Part shown: piece after piece, positions 1 through 11,200 of the stretch
Layout of the letters: each line of letters starts with the position of its first letter
How positions within the stretch are numbered: position 1 is the first letter of the stretch
Origin: Haberlea rhodopensis
Lineage: Eukaryota > Streptophyta > Magnoliopsida > Lamiales > Gesneriaceae
Reading direction: 5' to 3'
DNA: 64,000 bases
NCBI GenBank assembly: GCA_907163345.1
Contig: CAJQUN010000001.1
Location: 7,750,001-7,814,000 of the forward strand
Translations under genes and position numbers: made by a program
Notes under the pieces: model-generated
The model's database searches: none
The model's input: the letters and a program-made list of their open reading frames with translations, nothing else
Told to the model about the DNA's origin: nothing

Positions 1-1
1 G

Positions 2-724
2 AAACGAGAAGGTGGTTCAATTGTAGAAGGGTTTTTACAGGGTCTATCTTTGGAGAAATGGACAAATGCTTACTCATGCGGCATGCGATATGGAGAGATG
101 TATTCAAATGCAGCAGAGTCTTTCAATTCGTGGATATTAGAGGCAAGGGGTCTGCCTATTACTCATATGGTGGATTGTATCCGGGTTAAGCTAATGAGCT
201 GGTTTTATGATAGGAGATCAATGGCTGCACGATGGAGTGGGGTTCTGTGCGCGAAGATGGAAAAGAAATGGTATTTTAACGAAAATCAAGGTCGTGCATG
301 GAATGTGAAGATGTCTACTGACTGTTGTTTCGAGGTGTTTTCATATCCTTCAGTTACTGTGCGCCTTGATGTTCGTACGTGTACTTGCTATCAGTGGCAG
401 CTTGATGGATTCCCATGTCCTCATGCGATTGCTGTATTTAGGAGGAACAAGATGGCCATAGATGAAGTTGTTGATGTATATTTCCATGTTCGTACTTATA
501 AGAGTTGCTATGAAGGAGTTATAATTCCAATTCCAGGACGTTCAAGTGATGATTTTGCTCAAATTGTCACGGATATGAATATTTTACCACCACAAACAAA
601 AAGGCAACCGGGTCGTCCAAAGAAGAGGAGAATTAGATCCAAAGGTGAAAACATTCGACAGTTGCGTTGTAGTCGGTGTAAAAAATACGGACATAATAGG
701 AAGACTTGTAAGGAACCTATTTGA
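2..724 (+). CDS. MULE (mudrA-like) transposase, C-terminal part, 5' end cut by window
   Basis: This is the last 240 codons of a Mutator-family transposase, which cuts and joins element ends in the nucleus. The frame is open to the window edge, so the true start lies upstream; an internal TTG at 50 is not a credible start. Visible in order: the end of the MULE transposase domain (around NAAESFNSWILEARGLPI), a SWIM zinc finger with CTCYQW followed by FPCPHA, a basic AT-hook-like stretch (QPGRPKKRR), and a C-terminal zinc knuckle CSRCKKYGHNRKTC. This domain order is typical of plant mudrA proteins. The stop is TGA at 722-724. No frame break is visible in this part, so the gene may be intact, but the catalytic DDE region is outside the window. 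Confidence 0.9.
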   Translation, partial: KREGGSIVEGFLQGLSLEKWTNAYSCGMRYGEMYSNAAESFNSWILEARGLPITHMVDCIRVKLMSWFYDRRSMAARWSGVLCAKMEKKWYFNENQGRAWNVKMSTDCCFEVFSYPSVTVRLDVRTCTCYQWQLDGFPCPHAIAVFRRNKMAIDEVVDVYFHVRTYKSCYEGVIIPIPGRSSDDFAQIVTDMNILPPQTKRQPGRPKKRRIRSKGENIRQLRCSRCKKYGHNRKTCKEPI

Positions 725-835
725 TGTTTTTTGTAAGTTTATGTTGAACAAAATTTAATTGTAGAAATTATTTGTTTGATTTGTTATTGGTTATTTAACA
801 TAATGATACAAATACATATAATTTATTAGTTGCAT

Positions 836-1345
836 GTAATTTACGTGCACTTATAGATTTAAGTTTCACATATAGGTGCATGTCATATACATGCACCAAA
901 AGATTCAAGTTGAACATGGATAAATGAAAATGTGTATTCTATCGGTGCATGTGATATACATGCACCGGTAGAAACAAAATGTTAATGCATGTTAGTTTAC
1001 ATGCACCTGTAGACAGATTATTCAAGCATTCCATGTTATATAACTGCAATTAAATGGCTATTGGTCCATGTGATTTCACATGCACCTATTGAAAATGTTG
1101 GATAAATGCAATTAATGAATTATCGGTGCATGTATATCACATGCACCGATAGAAACAAAATTTTACTTAATGTGTATTTACATGCATCGTAGTATCATTG
1201 TAAAATATATATTCAAGCTCGCATGTATGATAAATGCAACTGATGGTCTGCCGATGCATGTGATTTACATGCACCGATAGAAAACAAATTGAAGAGGTCA
1301 TGTTATTCACATGCACCGGTTGATTCAAGTAGTTCATGTTTGATA
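836..1345. repeat. Hairpin array 1 (between the convergent MULE genes)
   Basis: Short inverted repeats recur every 60-130 bp. The best match is CTATCGGTGCATGT, a 4-6 nt loop, then the complementary arm ACATGCACCGATAG. Good copies lie near 940-968, 1120-1152 and 1250-1281; degenerate ones near 875-898 and 980-1005. AT-rich linkers between copies share phrases such as ATGCAACT and TTCAAG. No coding sequence is present. The array lies between the stop of the transposase gene and the stop of the Ulp1-like gene, so it would form the 3' ends of both transcripts if they read through. Confidence 0.85.
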
Positions 1346-1553
1346 AATGCAACTTTGTTTTATTTTAGTGTATTTGCATGAATCGTTAGTCTCATTTGGT
1401 GAATGCGAAGGGACACACAATAAAAATTAAACAAAGAGCACTTGTAGGATTCAATTTTTGTCCAGTTTATCATTAACCAACTAAAACACCAATATGAGTC
1501 TGTACAGTTATCCAATAACAAAATATATATACAACAAAGTATTAATCGTTGTC

Positions 1554-4500
1554 TTATACATTTTGGAGGATGACTTTCACCATTTTTGCTCTATACATAC
1601 TATTTATATCTACATTTGAATGCTTGGGCACTTCTTGTCCTCTCATAATTCTTTCCATGTTCATGCAAACAAACACGGCACAGTCTGCCGAGCCACCCTT
1701 TTGTTGCATTGCTTCTTTGAATGTTATGATTTCGTATGTATCTTCACTTGGACTGTAGGTGATGCCTGCTGAAATGGGAGACTCCTGAATGATTTTCTTC
1801 ATCTTCTCTTCAACGTAGACTTTCTATATTTTCGAAGAAGTATTGTTATCAACTGGTAATTTTATAAAAAGTATTGAATTTAAAAAAATAAGTGTATTTA
1901 AAGTAAACCTTACCAGTAATTTGGCCTTTTCAAAGTAATAATCTGTCTCCCCCTCAATTCGTGGCCTTATTGAATTGTAATGAGTCCAAACTGACTCTTG
2001 AATATCAAAGACAAGTAGTGTCCAGTGGTATCCTGGTGTTTTTAAGTGGTCTTCTTTGCCTGGGGTGTTTATTGGAAAAACCAAAAACCTATATGACATT
2101 GCCTCTGGTAGGAATTTATCAATGTTATTTTCTGCTGAGTCTTTGTAGTAGCTTCCTAGTGAGATCAGTGCTGCGTATTGCTGCGAATTTGTATGAAATA
2201 ATTGCATGATAAACGAATATCCAAAGTTGAATGGTATGATTGCACTTTGTTTAATGAGAAAAAAAATATTTAATAGTTGAATTTTATTACCCAACACATG
2301 CTGTTGAACACATAGGCTATCTTCTTTTTTCCGGTATTGGCAATCTGGTTATTTACAATAATCGCCCAACGGTCAATCATCTGTATGTAATGATCAATCA
2401 GTTTCACAGATATATATAGTAGTTCATGTGCGAGACATACACATAATATTATGTCGGTGCATGTTTACATGTTTGATAAATGTAAATAATGGTCTACCGG
2501 TGCATGTGAAAACACATGCACCGATACCACAAATTTGATGTGCTACAAGTTATTTACATGCACCGGTTGATTCAATCATTTGTAAGTAATGATCAATCAG
2601 TTTCACAGATATATATAGTAGTTCATGTGCGAGACATACACCTAATGTTATGTCGGTGCATGTATACATGTTTGATAAATGCAACTTATGGTCTACCGTT
2701 GCATGTGATTTAACATGCACGCATAGAAACTAAATTTTAATTAATGCTTGTGTATTTAAATGCATCGTTAGTAATTATCAAGTAAAATCATCATAAAAGT
2801 TTTATTCAAGCATTGCATGTTATATAAATGTAACTAAAGGTCTATCGGTGCATGTGATTTCACATGCACCGATAGAAAAAAAGTGAATTGGTGCATGTTA
2901 TTTACATGCACCGATTAACCAAATGTGAATTAATGTTTTTTTATCAAGTAAAACCATTAGAAAAGTATAATGCAATTGACTTACATCGTTGGCAAGAGGT
3001 ACATCGTGAAGGATTTCAGCAATATCCGATACAAATAGCTTTCTGTTGGTGAATTTGTCTTTCCAGATAAGTCCCCTGCACACAGTTGAAGAGTCAGTGT
3101 CAAGGAAGCGTTGTTTAATTAAATTAGACGTACCATTTTCCATGGTTCTTGTTTATATTCATTATGTAAGCCTTTTCATCTGCTGTTAAGAGCTTCATGG
3201 CAGGCATTGTGGTTTTGAACTTGAGAGGTCCATTATCTTTTTTCGTCTTCCCTTTTTGTTTATTGTCGCTGACGAAATCATCATCTCTCAGCTCTAGATC
3301 TACGGGATCATTAGTTGTACCTTTGTCTTTCAGACTTTGTAATGATTCCATTTCTGCAAAAATTTTATTTCCCTCTTCGTCGTTTTTCTTCCTTCCTCTT
3401 ATCAGGGTATGTGTGGTCCAACTCCATTTTTTTGCTGCCTGTCCTCCCTTTTCTTGATCCTCTTGACAAGGGATGTTTGTTCTTGCTTTTCTTTAAGGAT
3501 CTGTTCTTGTTCTTCATTAATGATGAAGGAGGCAGCTTTGACATTGAGAAGCTCATTTTTCAGTGAATTATTCTCATCATTTACCCTTTCAAGGTCCGCA
3601 TAGAGCTGTGTTATGATAGTTTCGAGCTCATCTTTCTTTCTTTTCATATCTTCGTAATTGTCTTTAATTTCTTTGATTTGCTCGTCTCTCATTAAAAGAT
3701 TTGTTTTTGTTTCTTCCAGCTGGGCTGTTAGTTCCGCATATTCAAAAAATTGCGGTGTTGGAATTGTTTCTTGCTCATGATCAAAGGAATCAACAATGTT
3801 CTTCAGTTCTGTTATTTCATTATCCTTTGTCATGAGCTTCGCCTTCAATTCTTCAATCTCTGTTACAAGTACTGCAGCTTGAAGAATATCTTGTGCTTGT
3901 GTGTCATCAAGTTCATTCATTTCTTCAGACAGATTGGCGACATTTTCTTCGTTCTGGGCTGGTTCCTCATCAATAGCTACATCCACCATGTTGCCCTCCA
4001 TTTCAATGTATTCATCATTGTATATATTTTCCTCTGTACTTAGTTGCTTCAGTTCCATGAGGACTCCGGCAATGGTGGAGTCCGCTGTTGTCAAACATTC
4101 AGCTGTTTTAATGTTTGAATCAAATCGGGAAGTTGATATGTCATTGGAGCTTCTGTAGCACAAACAATGGCTTTATTCAACATTTCATCTTCTTCAGCAG
4201 AAATTTGCAGAGGTTTTTTTACTATCTGCAATTGAATTGTTGGAAGTCTAGTTAAATTGCATGCACCAGCATAGTTTCATTGCATGCACCAGTATAGTTA
4301 AATTGCATGAACCTAATGAACTATCGGTGCATGTATATCACATGCATCGATAGAAACAAAATGATAATTAATGCTTGTGTATTTACATGCATCGTTAGTA
4401 CATATCAAGTAAAATCATTATAAAATATATATTCAAGCCTCGCATGTTGTATAAAGGCAACTAATGGTCTACCGGTGCATGTGAAATCACATGCACCGAT

Positions 4501-6900
4501 AGAAAAAAATGTGAATTGGTGCATGTGTATTTACATGCACCGATTGAATCAAGTTGTTCATGTTTGATAAATGCAACTTTGTTTTATGCTTGTGTATTTA
4601 CATGCATCGTTAGTTTGGTTTCAAGTAAAATCATTATCATTATAAAGATTTATTCAAGCATCGCATGTTATATAATTGCATGCACCGGTATCGAAAAATT
4701 GCATGCACCAGAACAAGTTAAATTGCATGCACCAAAATAGTTAAATTGAATGTACAAGAAACTTACATAATCACGGGCGAGCTCTTTGATGTCAATGTTT
4801 TGAATCCTTTTGTAAAAATCCTCAAGATTCGACTTAAGGAACCTTGGGATAAGGTTGGGCTGGACAGGATTTATGAGCTCTGTCCTCTCACATAACCAAT
4901 ACTGCAAATTATATAGAATCGATGTTATTATATAAACATGAAGAAATAATTGTTGTTTAAAGATTGATTATAAGACTTCTTACAGGTAGTAGTAGAACAC
5001 AGCCGGAGTGTTTTTCAGAGTCAGGCTGCATCAGGCTGTTTAGCAATGTATTCAATATGTGTTTGGACCAGTCGTAGCTGCAAATCATGTCCAGATCCTC
5101 AACAACCGATGTGTACGCCCATGGAATGTTCGATGATTTTGTTGATATGAAAAAGGCTGCAAGAATGTATAGGGTCACCAAACGAGTAACGTCATTGACA
5201 TCAGTATCAATGTTGCTTTGTGCCTTTATTTTCAATTTTTTGTAGATTAAACTCTTGCTCATCCTTATGTCTTTTTTATCTCCTTTCTTTCCTGGAAAGC
5301 ATCTACATAAGAATTCCGTACGTTCGTAATCCTGAAGCTGCATATCAATGTCTTCTTTACCATCTCTTATTCCAAAGAGTATACGCACATCATTTGTCCT
5401 GATTTTCATTGTATATGATCCGAATGTGAAATCTTGAGTATTTCTGTTGAAGCAGCCAATGATGTCTTTTATTAATATGTCACGCTTTTTGCAATAATCG
5501 AGGACAATTGTGTTGGAAAAAATGGAGTTCAGTAAAGGCCAGAACGGTGTCTTCATTAGCACTCTGATGTGAACTTGACTGAGTTCAAGTGCCTTTATCT
5601 CTGTTATAACTGCCTGTAGGTTGGCCCGATATGTAGTTTGTTTATTCCATCTTTTTGTAATTTCTTCTGAGCTTGGTGATGATGTAGGTGTAACTGAGAG
5701 AAAATTATATGTTAGTTAAAAAACTAAAACAATGAATTTAATAAATTGACTTATTCGGTGCATGTAGATAGCCCGTAGGTGCATGTAGGTACAATTGGTG
5801 CATGTAAAGAATTTCCGGTGCATGTATATCACATGCACCGATAGAAGCAAATGTCAAATATTTACATGTTGGATAAATGCAATGTTTTATAATATGCATG
5901 TCGGTGCATGTATGTACAATTGGTGCATGTAAATAATTATCGGTGCATGTATATGACATGCACCGATAGAAATCAACTGAGGATGTAAAGAACTTCCGGT
6001 GCATGTATATCACATGCACCGATAGAAACAAATGTCAAATATTTACATGTTGGATAAATGCAATGTTTTATAACAGTGCATGTCGGTGCATGTATGTACA
6101 ATTGGTGCATGTAAAGAACTATCGGTGCATTTATATGACATGCACCGATAGAAACAAATTTATAAAATATTTACATGTTATATATGAATGCAATGTTTTA
6201 TATCGGTGCATGTATAATACACATGCACCGATATAAAACATCTGTGAATTTATGATTGTGTATTTACATACATCGATAGTACATATCAAATTACAAAGTA
6301 AAATCAATATAAAAGATTTATTCAAGCATAATATGTCGATAAATGCACTAATGGTATACCGGTGCATGTGAAATCACATGCACCGAAAGAAAAAAATGTG
6401 AATTGGTGCACCGAGACATTCAAGTAGTTCATGTTGGATAAATGCAACTGGTTATTCGGTGCGTGTATTATACACATGCACCAATAGAAACAAAAAACTA
6501 AAAAGATGTTCCATTGGTGTCAATTTGTTCATCATTGTTAATACAAAAATTAAGATTTTAAAAAGTGGTGTATGTAATATAAATGCAAGATAAGAGTCCA
6601 TCGGTGCATGTTAATTACATGCACCGATAGACTTATGTTAATTAAGAATACAAAAATTACAAACATTTGTAAATGCGGTGTTAATAAGGTCTTCAATAGT
6701 ACTCATGCATTGTAGACACAAGAACTTACAGTAACAAACAAATAGTTTAATATGTGGAAACCCTAGATTAATGATTAAGAAATAGTTTAATATGTGTAAA
6801 CCCTAGATTAATGATTACCAGATTTTGGAGCACCTTTTTTCTTTCCCTTGATGTTTGTTGGTGGTTTGGTTTGAGGAATCTTCTTTGATTTTGGAGCCAT
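1554..6900 (-). CDS. Ulp1/SENP-like (C48) cysteine protease gene carried by the MULE, 8 exons, two frame breaks
   Basis: Exons (minus strand): 6819-6900, 4984-5693, 4767-4901, 3134-4225, 2985-3075, 2291-2380, 1914-2180, 1554-1823. All junctions are GT-AG and phases match. The start is ATG at 6898-6900, giving a short basic N-terminus (MAPKSKKIPQ...). Exons 2-3 resemble the domain upstream of the protease in plant MULE Ulp1 proteins. Exon 4 encodes a Glu/Lys-rich coiled coil of about 200 residues. Exons 6-8 hold the protease fold: His in GYHWTLLVFD, then HYNSI where Asp is usual, then Gln and Cys in QQKGGSADCAVF. Known family role: removing SUMO or similar tags; the role in MULEs is unknown. 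Odd: exon 4 changes frame twice, near 4090-4140 and at a run of seven A's near 3430, each explicable by one lost base. It may be a decaying gene, or the breaks may be assembly errors or missed introns. Confidence 0.75.
2440..2925. repeat. Hairpin array 2 (intron 5 of the Ulp1-like gene)
   Basis: This is the same hairpin family as array 1, inside the intron between exons 5 and 6. Clear copies lie near 2495-2524 and 2843-2876, with a third near 2893-2917. A stretch of about 70 bp (2393-2470 against 2581-2660) is directly repeated around one hairpin, suggesting local tandem duplication. The flanking exons contain none of these palindromes. Confidence 0.85.
4258..4745. repeat. Hairpin array 3 (intron 3 of the Ulp1-like gene)
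   Basis: The same palindrome family fills the intron between exons 3 and 4. Hairpins lie near 4322-4352, 4471-4503 and 4514-4547. Half-sites GCATGCACC occur at about 4258-4290 and 4676-4735. Linkers repeat a phrase seen in the other arrays (TGTGTATTTACATGCATCG). The array stops shortly before the exon 3 donor and starts shortly after the exon 4 acceptor. Confidence 0.85.
5755..6640. repeat. Hairpin array 4 (intron 1 of the Ulp1-like gene), largest block
   Basis: This is the longest block of the hairpin family, at least eight copies in about 0.9 kb. Copies lie near 5813-5846, 5938-5969, 5995-6027, 6119-6152, 6202-6235, 6357-6388, 6453-6487 and 6599-6630. Several are perfect 12-14 bp arms. A longer unit of roughly 180 bp, including ATTTACATGTTGGATAAATGCAATG, shown here only as TTTACATGTTGGATAAATGC, repeats around 5860-6060. 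The block fills most of a 1.1-kb intron that separates a 27-codon first exon from the rest of the gene. Confidence 0.85.
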
Positions 6901-7189
6901 TTTAGGTTTTCGCCTCAGAAGGTTTGGCAAAATTACAGTAATTTACTTGTACGATTTCGATTCAATTTTTGAAAACTTGTAGGATTCTTTGAACGATATC
7001 GAGGAAAATGTTGGAGGAATGACTGGAAAACTTTTTAGCGTTGAAGAAGAAGAAGAGGCGCGATGATTGTAATAATGCAGAGTGTTTTCGACGTTGAATG
7101 TAAGGGAAGAAGACGAGGGTAATTTAGTAATTTGCGATCAATCGGACTTAAATGAAAGGCAAATAATTTGGTGGACTGGGCCGAAAAAA

Positions 7190-7223
7190 CTCTTATGTTT
7201 TGATACCGGCCCGAAATTTTCCC
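7190..7223 (-). repeat. Probable right terminal inverted repeat end of the MULE
   Basis: Read on the minus strand, the sequence begins GGGAAAATTTCGGGCC. G-rich starts followed by A-runs are common at plant MULE termini. Beyond it the sequence loses all similarity to the element. The partner repeat lies off the left edge, so the call rests on one end only. Confidence 0.45.
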
Positions 7224-8277
7224 TATAAAGTTTCCCAAGCGAGATGTTGTTAGGCACGAACATTTATCGTATTTTGATTTAAGATATCGTTTAAATATAA
7301 ATCTCTGTGGAATAAATTGAAATTTTAAAATAGTTAAAATTTCATTTTTTCACATCTTCAAGATCATACCAACTGATTAAATCATTGGTATTACTTTTCC
7401 AGTACTCCACCATTTATTAATTGTAATGCCATGAGCCAATATCAATTTTAATGCTAACATGAAAGGGACTAATTCCATCTACGAGCTATAGCTTAGGATG
7501 TGTTTTGTATTGTTTATTTAAAATATTCATATGTTGCATTTGTTTAAACTTGAAAAAAATTATTTTTAAGTAAAAATATTAATTGTTTTATAGTAGTTGG
7601 GATGGGATAAACAAATTTGATTTAATAAAAGATAAAAAAATAGGCATTCTTGGTGAAATATCTTTTTGGCTTCTTTTTAATTATCAAAGATGGAATTAAT
7701 TTTATTTCATTAGTGTAATATATTAAAACCTCTGCTTTTTTTTATTAAATAATGTTCCCAATTTTTTATTTATCATATTAAACGATCAGTTTTAACGAAA
7801 AAATCCAAAGCATGCATTTAAGAAATGCTATAAATTAATTTGGCATTTGGATCCGCAATATATGCCGGCTTTCCGCCATGTCATTTAATAAATTAATAAA
7901 CTAATTTTGTTAATTAACAGGCTTATTTCAAAATTAACTTTTTTTGGACACCTATTAAACATTAGAATATAAAACAACTCAAAGCACAAGCATAAAAGAG
8001 GGATTAATTTAAGTTTTAATTGATGGGAAACAAAGATATGTGTTTTATTTAACACACAAGTGTGTGTGTATATACATATATATAAATCCAATTAAAAGAA
8101 ATCGGAGAAACCGCGTGTGTACCGGTTCACACATTATATGCCGTACATTTCTCTTATAATTAATAATAATAATATAATACAGCCGCTGGTTATACAATCT
8201 TTTGCTGCAGGGCACCGCGCTGGGGGTGTATAGAAATTGTATACCAGACTGACTGCGTTCTCGTTGACGAATCCGCT
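7224..8277. other. Intergenic AT-rich DNA, includes the promoter side of the Ca2+-ATPase gene
   Basis: No coding sequence or recognisable element was found. The DNA is AT-rich with several T and A runs. The last 180 bp before the ATPase start must contain the 5' leader. A TA-rich stretch at about 8153-8182 could include a TATA box, but no single site stands out. Confidence 0.5.
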
Positions 8278-11200
8278 ATGGAAAAACTGATTCCTAAGGA
8301 GTTCGATTTGCTTCACAGAGAACGCTCTGAGGAAGCGCAGAGGCTGTGGCGGGAGGCCGTCGGGAAACTGGTTAAGAACCGCCGCCGCCGGTTCCGGTAC
8401 GCGGCCGATCTCGAGAAACGCTCCGAAGCTAAGGAACAAATTCGGAAACTCAGAGTACGTAATAACTATGGTTTTCTCGCTCTTTTCAAAAATGGATACG
8501 CGTAGACAGAAGATACTATAGAAATTTGTCCCTTGTTTGGTTCAAAATTTTCAGTTCTCTTTAGCAATTTCGCGGAAATATCTCCTATTTTTTTGGAAAA
8601 GCCTTATCCATCATCATATTATTATATTATTATTAACGCTGCCGGGGCATTTGAGGGTTTAGTGGGTAATCGCGAGGTTTTACCTTTGATTATTAGAGAT
8701 GTCCAAAATTAGAAAGAAAGCGTGACGTGTTTTTTTTTTTTTTTTTTTTTGGACACAGTCGCGCTATATTTCCAAACTGCCGGCCCGTTATGTCTATTTA
8801 ATTTAATGTACAATATGTGTTTTTCAATGGTAATAGGGACACACCAACATTATTATTAATATAATTATAATAAAATAAAATAAATGACGCGTTTTGACAT
8901 GAAGCTGACAACTAGGAAATTTCCATGCAACTTCCGTGATAGGCCTAGCCTAGCCATACTTCTCTCGTCGCACTTTTTAAATAATAATGTTTGACCTTTT
9001 TAAAGCTGAAAATTTGTTTATTTTATTTATGCGAAGGGGTTATGTAATTACAGAAATGCCCCTGTAATAATGTCACATTTCGTATTATTTTTACGATGGT
9101 ATGGTGCCAGAGCAATTTTCTCTCTCGTAATCTTGATGAAATACTTGACGACATTCTGCACTCTTTCAGACTCGAAACCTCTACCGCTTTTGTTGTTGGT
9201 TCCGTTTGCATTTCAAGGACGAAAAAGAAATTTTAACGCATGAGAAAACTGAGAGACCTAGCTGTCATTACAGAATGCAATTTTGCTAAGACTTTCAATG
9301 CCATTCACTGGAAGTCAAGATGTTGTTTTGGTTTTTACATTTGATGCGCACCTTTTGTAAATCAGCTTTTTTCATATGCAAGGATTTTTAGAATTGGTAC
9401 TATTGGATGGCACCATATATTAAAGACTAGTAACTATCTTTATGTTGTTTGGACTCGAATTTGTCATTGCAAAAATTGCTCCTGTTGCCGTCATTTTTTG
9501 ACAACAATGTCGAGATGTTTGTTGCAGCAAAGTCATGGAAGTCTGCTTTGCGTTTGTCTATCTGCTTGTGTGGAGCTGATTCTTTGTTTGAAATGAAGCA
9601 ATTTCTGCTGCATTCCGATTGGTGGAATCTCATTATATCATATGCATTACCAAGAGTTGGAGTTGAAAACTTTCGACTTTGACAAATATAGCAGTTAATT
9701 TATTATATGGAGCAAAATTACTAATAGTTTGAGGTCGCACTTGGATCGAAGGATTTGGATTTTAGGAAAAGATCTCAAATTACTCCATTTTATAGGAATT
9801 TGAAAATTCATTACATTAATTCATAAACAAATTAAAAATGTAAAGGGCTCTATTTCAAATCCTTGGATTTGGATTTCAAGAGTACCCAAACATATGGGAT
9901 TGATTTATTATTATGGATTTGAAATCATTTGCTCCAAATACATCAATCCAAGTGCACCCTTGGTTTAGTATTGACTTTAAAACAATTAAGTCACGGCAAT
10001 AAAACGCAACTCATTGAGCATTGAAAAATTGTTTAAGAAACATGTTGCGTAGGCAGATTTTGGATTTGGATTAATAATTACTGCGAACGGATCTTCCACG
10101 ATACCTTGTTTGTTAGTTGTTACTCTTCTTAGATTGCTGATTGTTCCGTTTGTAAACTCCAAGTACTGATTTTTTTATATATGAAAAATGTTAAGGAAAG
10201 GTGAATATAGGGTTGGCAATATTCATTTCGAAATTATATAATTAGTTCATCCAAAGATGATCCATACTTGTTACATTTTTTTTATACGGTCTTCATTGTT
10301 CACTGACCTCCTTTATCATTTTGCAAGGTATTCCTCAAAACAGTAGTAAAGCTCCCAATACTAGGGGCAAAATAATTTTGGGTCAAATATTGCTCATTCC
10401 CTTATTTTGTTGTCAGGACAATATACGGGTTTGTTTTGTGGCTTATACGGCGGCACTCAGGTTGATTGACGGTATAATACTACTATATCCGTCATCTCAT
10501 ATATAGCTTGCAAGAGTTTCTTTTGGTTCATACTCTTGTTCTTGTCATCACCACTCATCTTCCTTGTGCAGTAGGTATACATGGTAAAAACTTTCCTGCA
10601 GAAGATGGTGACAACTCAATTGAGTCCCCAGAAGAAGATACTGAGGTAGAAATTCAAAATGGACTCCCGGATGAAGCTAGACTTGCAGGGTTTAATGTGC
10701 AACCTGATAAGCTTGCAACTATTGTTGCTTCCTATGATATCAAGACCTTAAGAAAACTCAAAGGAGTAGAAGGACTTGCAAATAGATTGAACGTTACTCT
10801 AGATAAAGGAGTCAACTCAAATGATGCTGATACTAGACGAAAGGTTTATGGTCCCAACCGATACACCGAGAAGCCACCTAAAAGTTTTTTGATGTTTGTG
10901 TGGGAGGCTCTGCAGGATTTAACTCTTGGTATCCTTATAGTTTGTGCTGTGGTCTCTATTGGAGTTGGAGTTGCCACTGAAGGGTTGCCAAAAGGCATGT
11001 ATGATGGCTTTGGAATTTTACTTAGCATATGCTTAGTGGTAACTGTTACTGCAATTAGTGACTACAAGCAATCATTACAGTTTAAGGAGTTGGACAAGGA
11101 GAAGAAGAAGATTTTTATCCAGGTCATTAGAGAAGGATTTCGTCAAAAAGTCTCCATATATGATTTGGTTGTTGGAGATGTTGTTCATCTATCTATTGGA

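Larger units (their letters stand above)
1..7223. mobile_element. Mutator-like element (MULE) with mudrA-type and Ulp1-type genes, left end outside window
   Basis: Seen: a mudrA-like transposase C-terminus (+, ending 724) and a spliced Ulp1-like protease gene (-, 1554-6900) lie tail to tail. Past the protease start, the minus strand ends in a MULE-like terminus, GGGAAAATTTCGGGCC, near 7223. Known: MuDR has convergent mudrA and mudrB genes, and many plant MULEs of the Ulp1-carrying (KI-MULE/Kaonashi) kind encode a C48 protease. Inferred: both genes belong to one element whose right end is near 7223, with TATAAAGTT (7224-7232) as a possible 9-bp target duplication. The left terminal repeat is not in the window, so neither the ends nor the duplication can be confirmed. 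Confidence 0.75.

Noticed and set aside
3197..4158. Several plus-strand ORFs rich in Phe and Ser
   Set aside because: They are complements of the coiled-coil exon on the minus strand.
836..6640. Regularly spaced palindromes taken as a CRISPR array
   Set aside because: The DNA is from a plant nucleus, spacing is irregular, linkers are themselves repeated, and no cas-like genes exist.
9427..9682. ORFs on both strands in the first intron of the Ca2+-ATPase gene
   Set aside because: They lie between a good donor and acceptor, have no recognisable domain, and the spliced ATPase needs this region removed.
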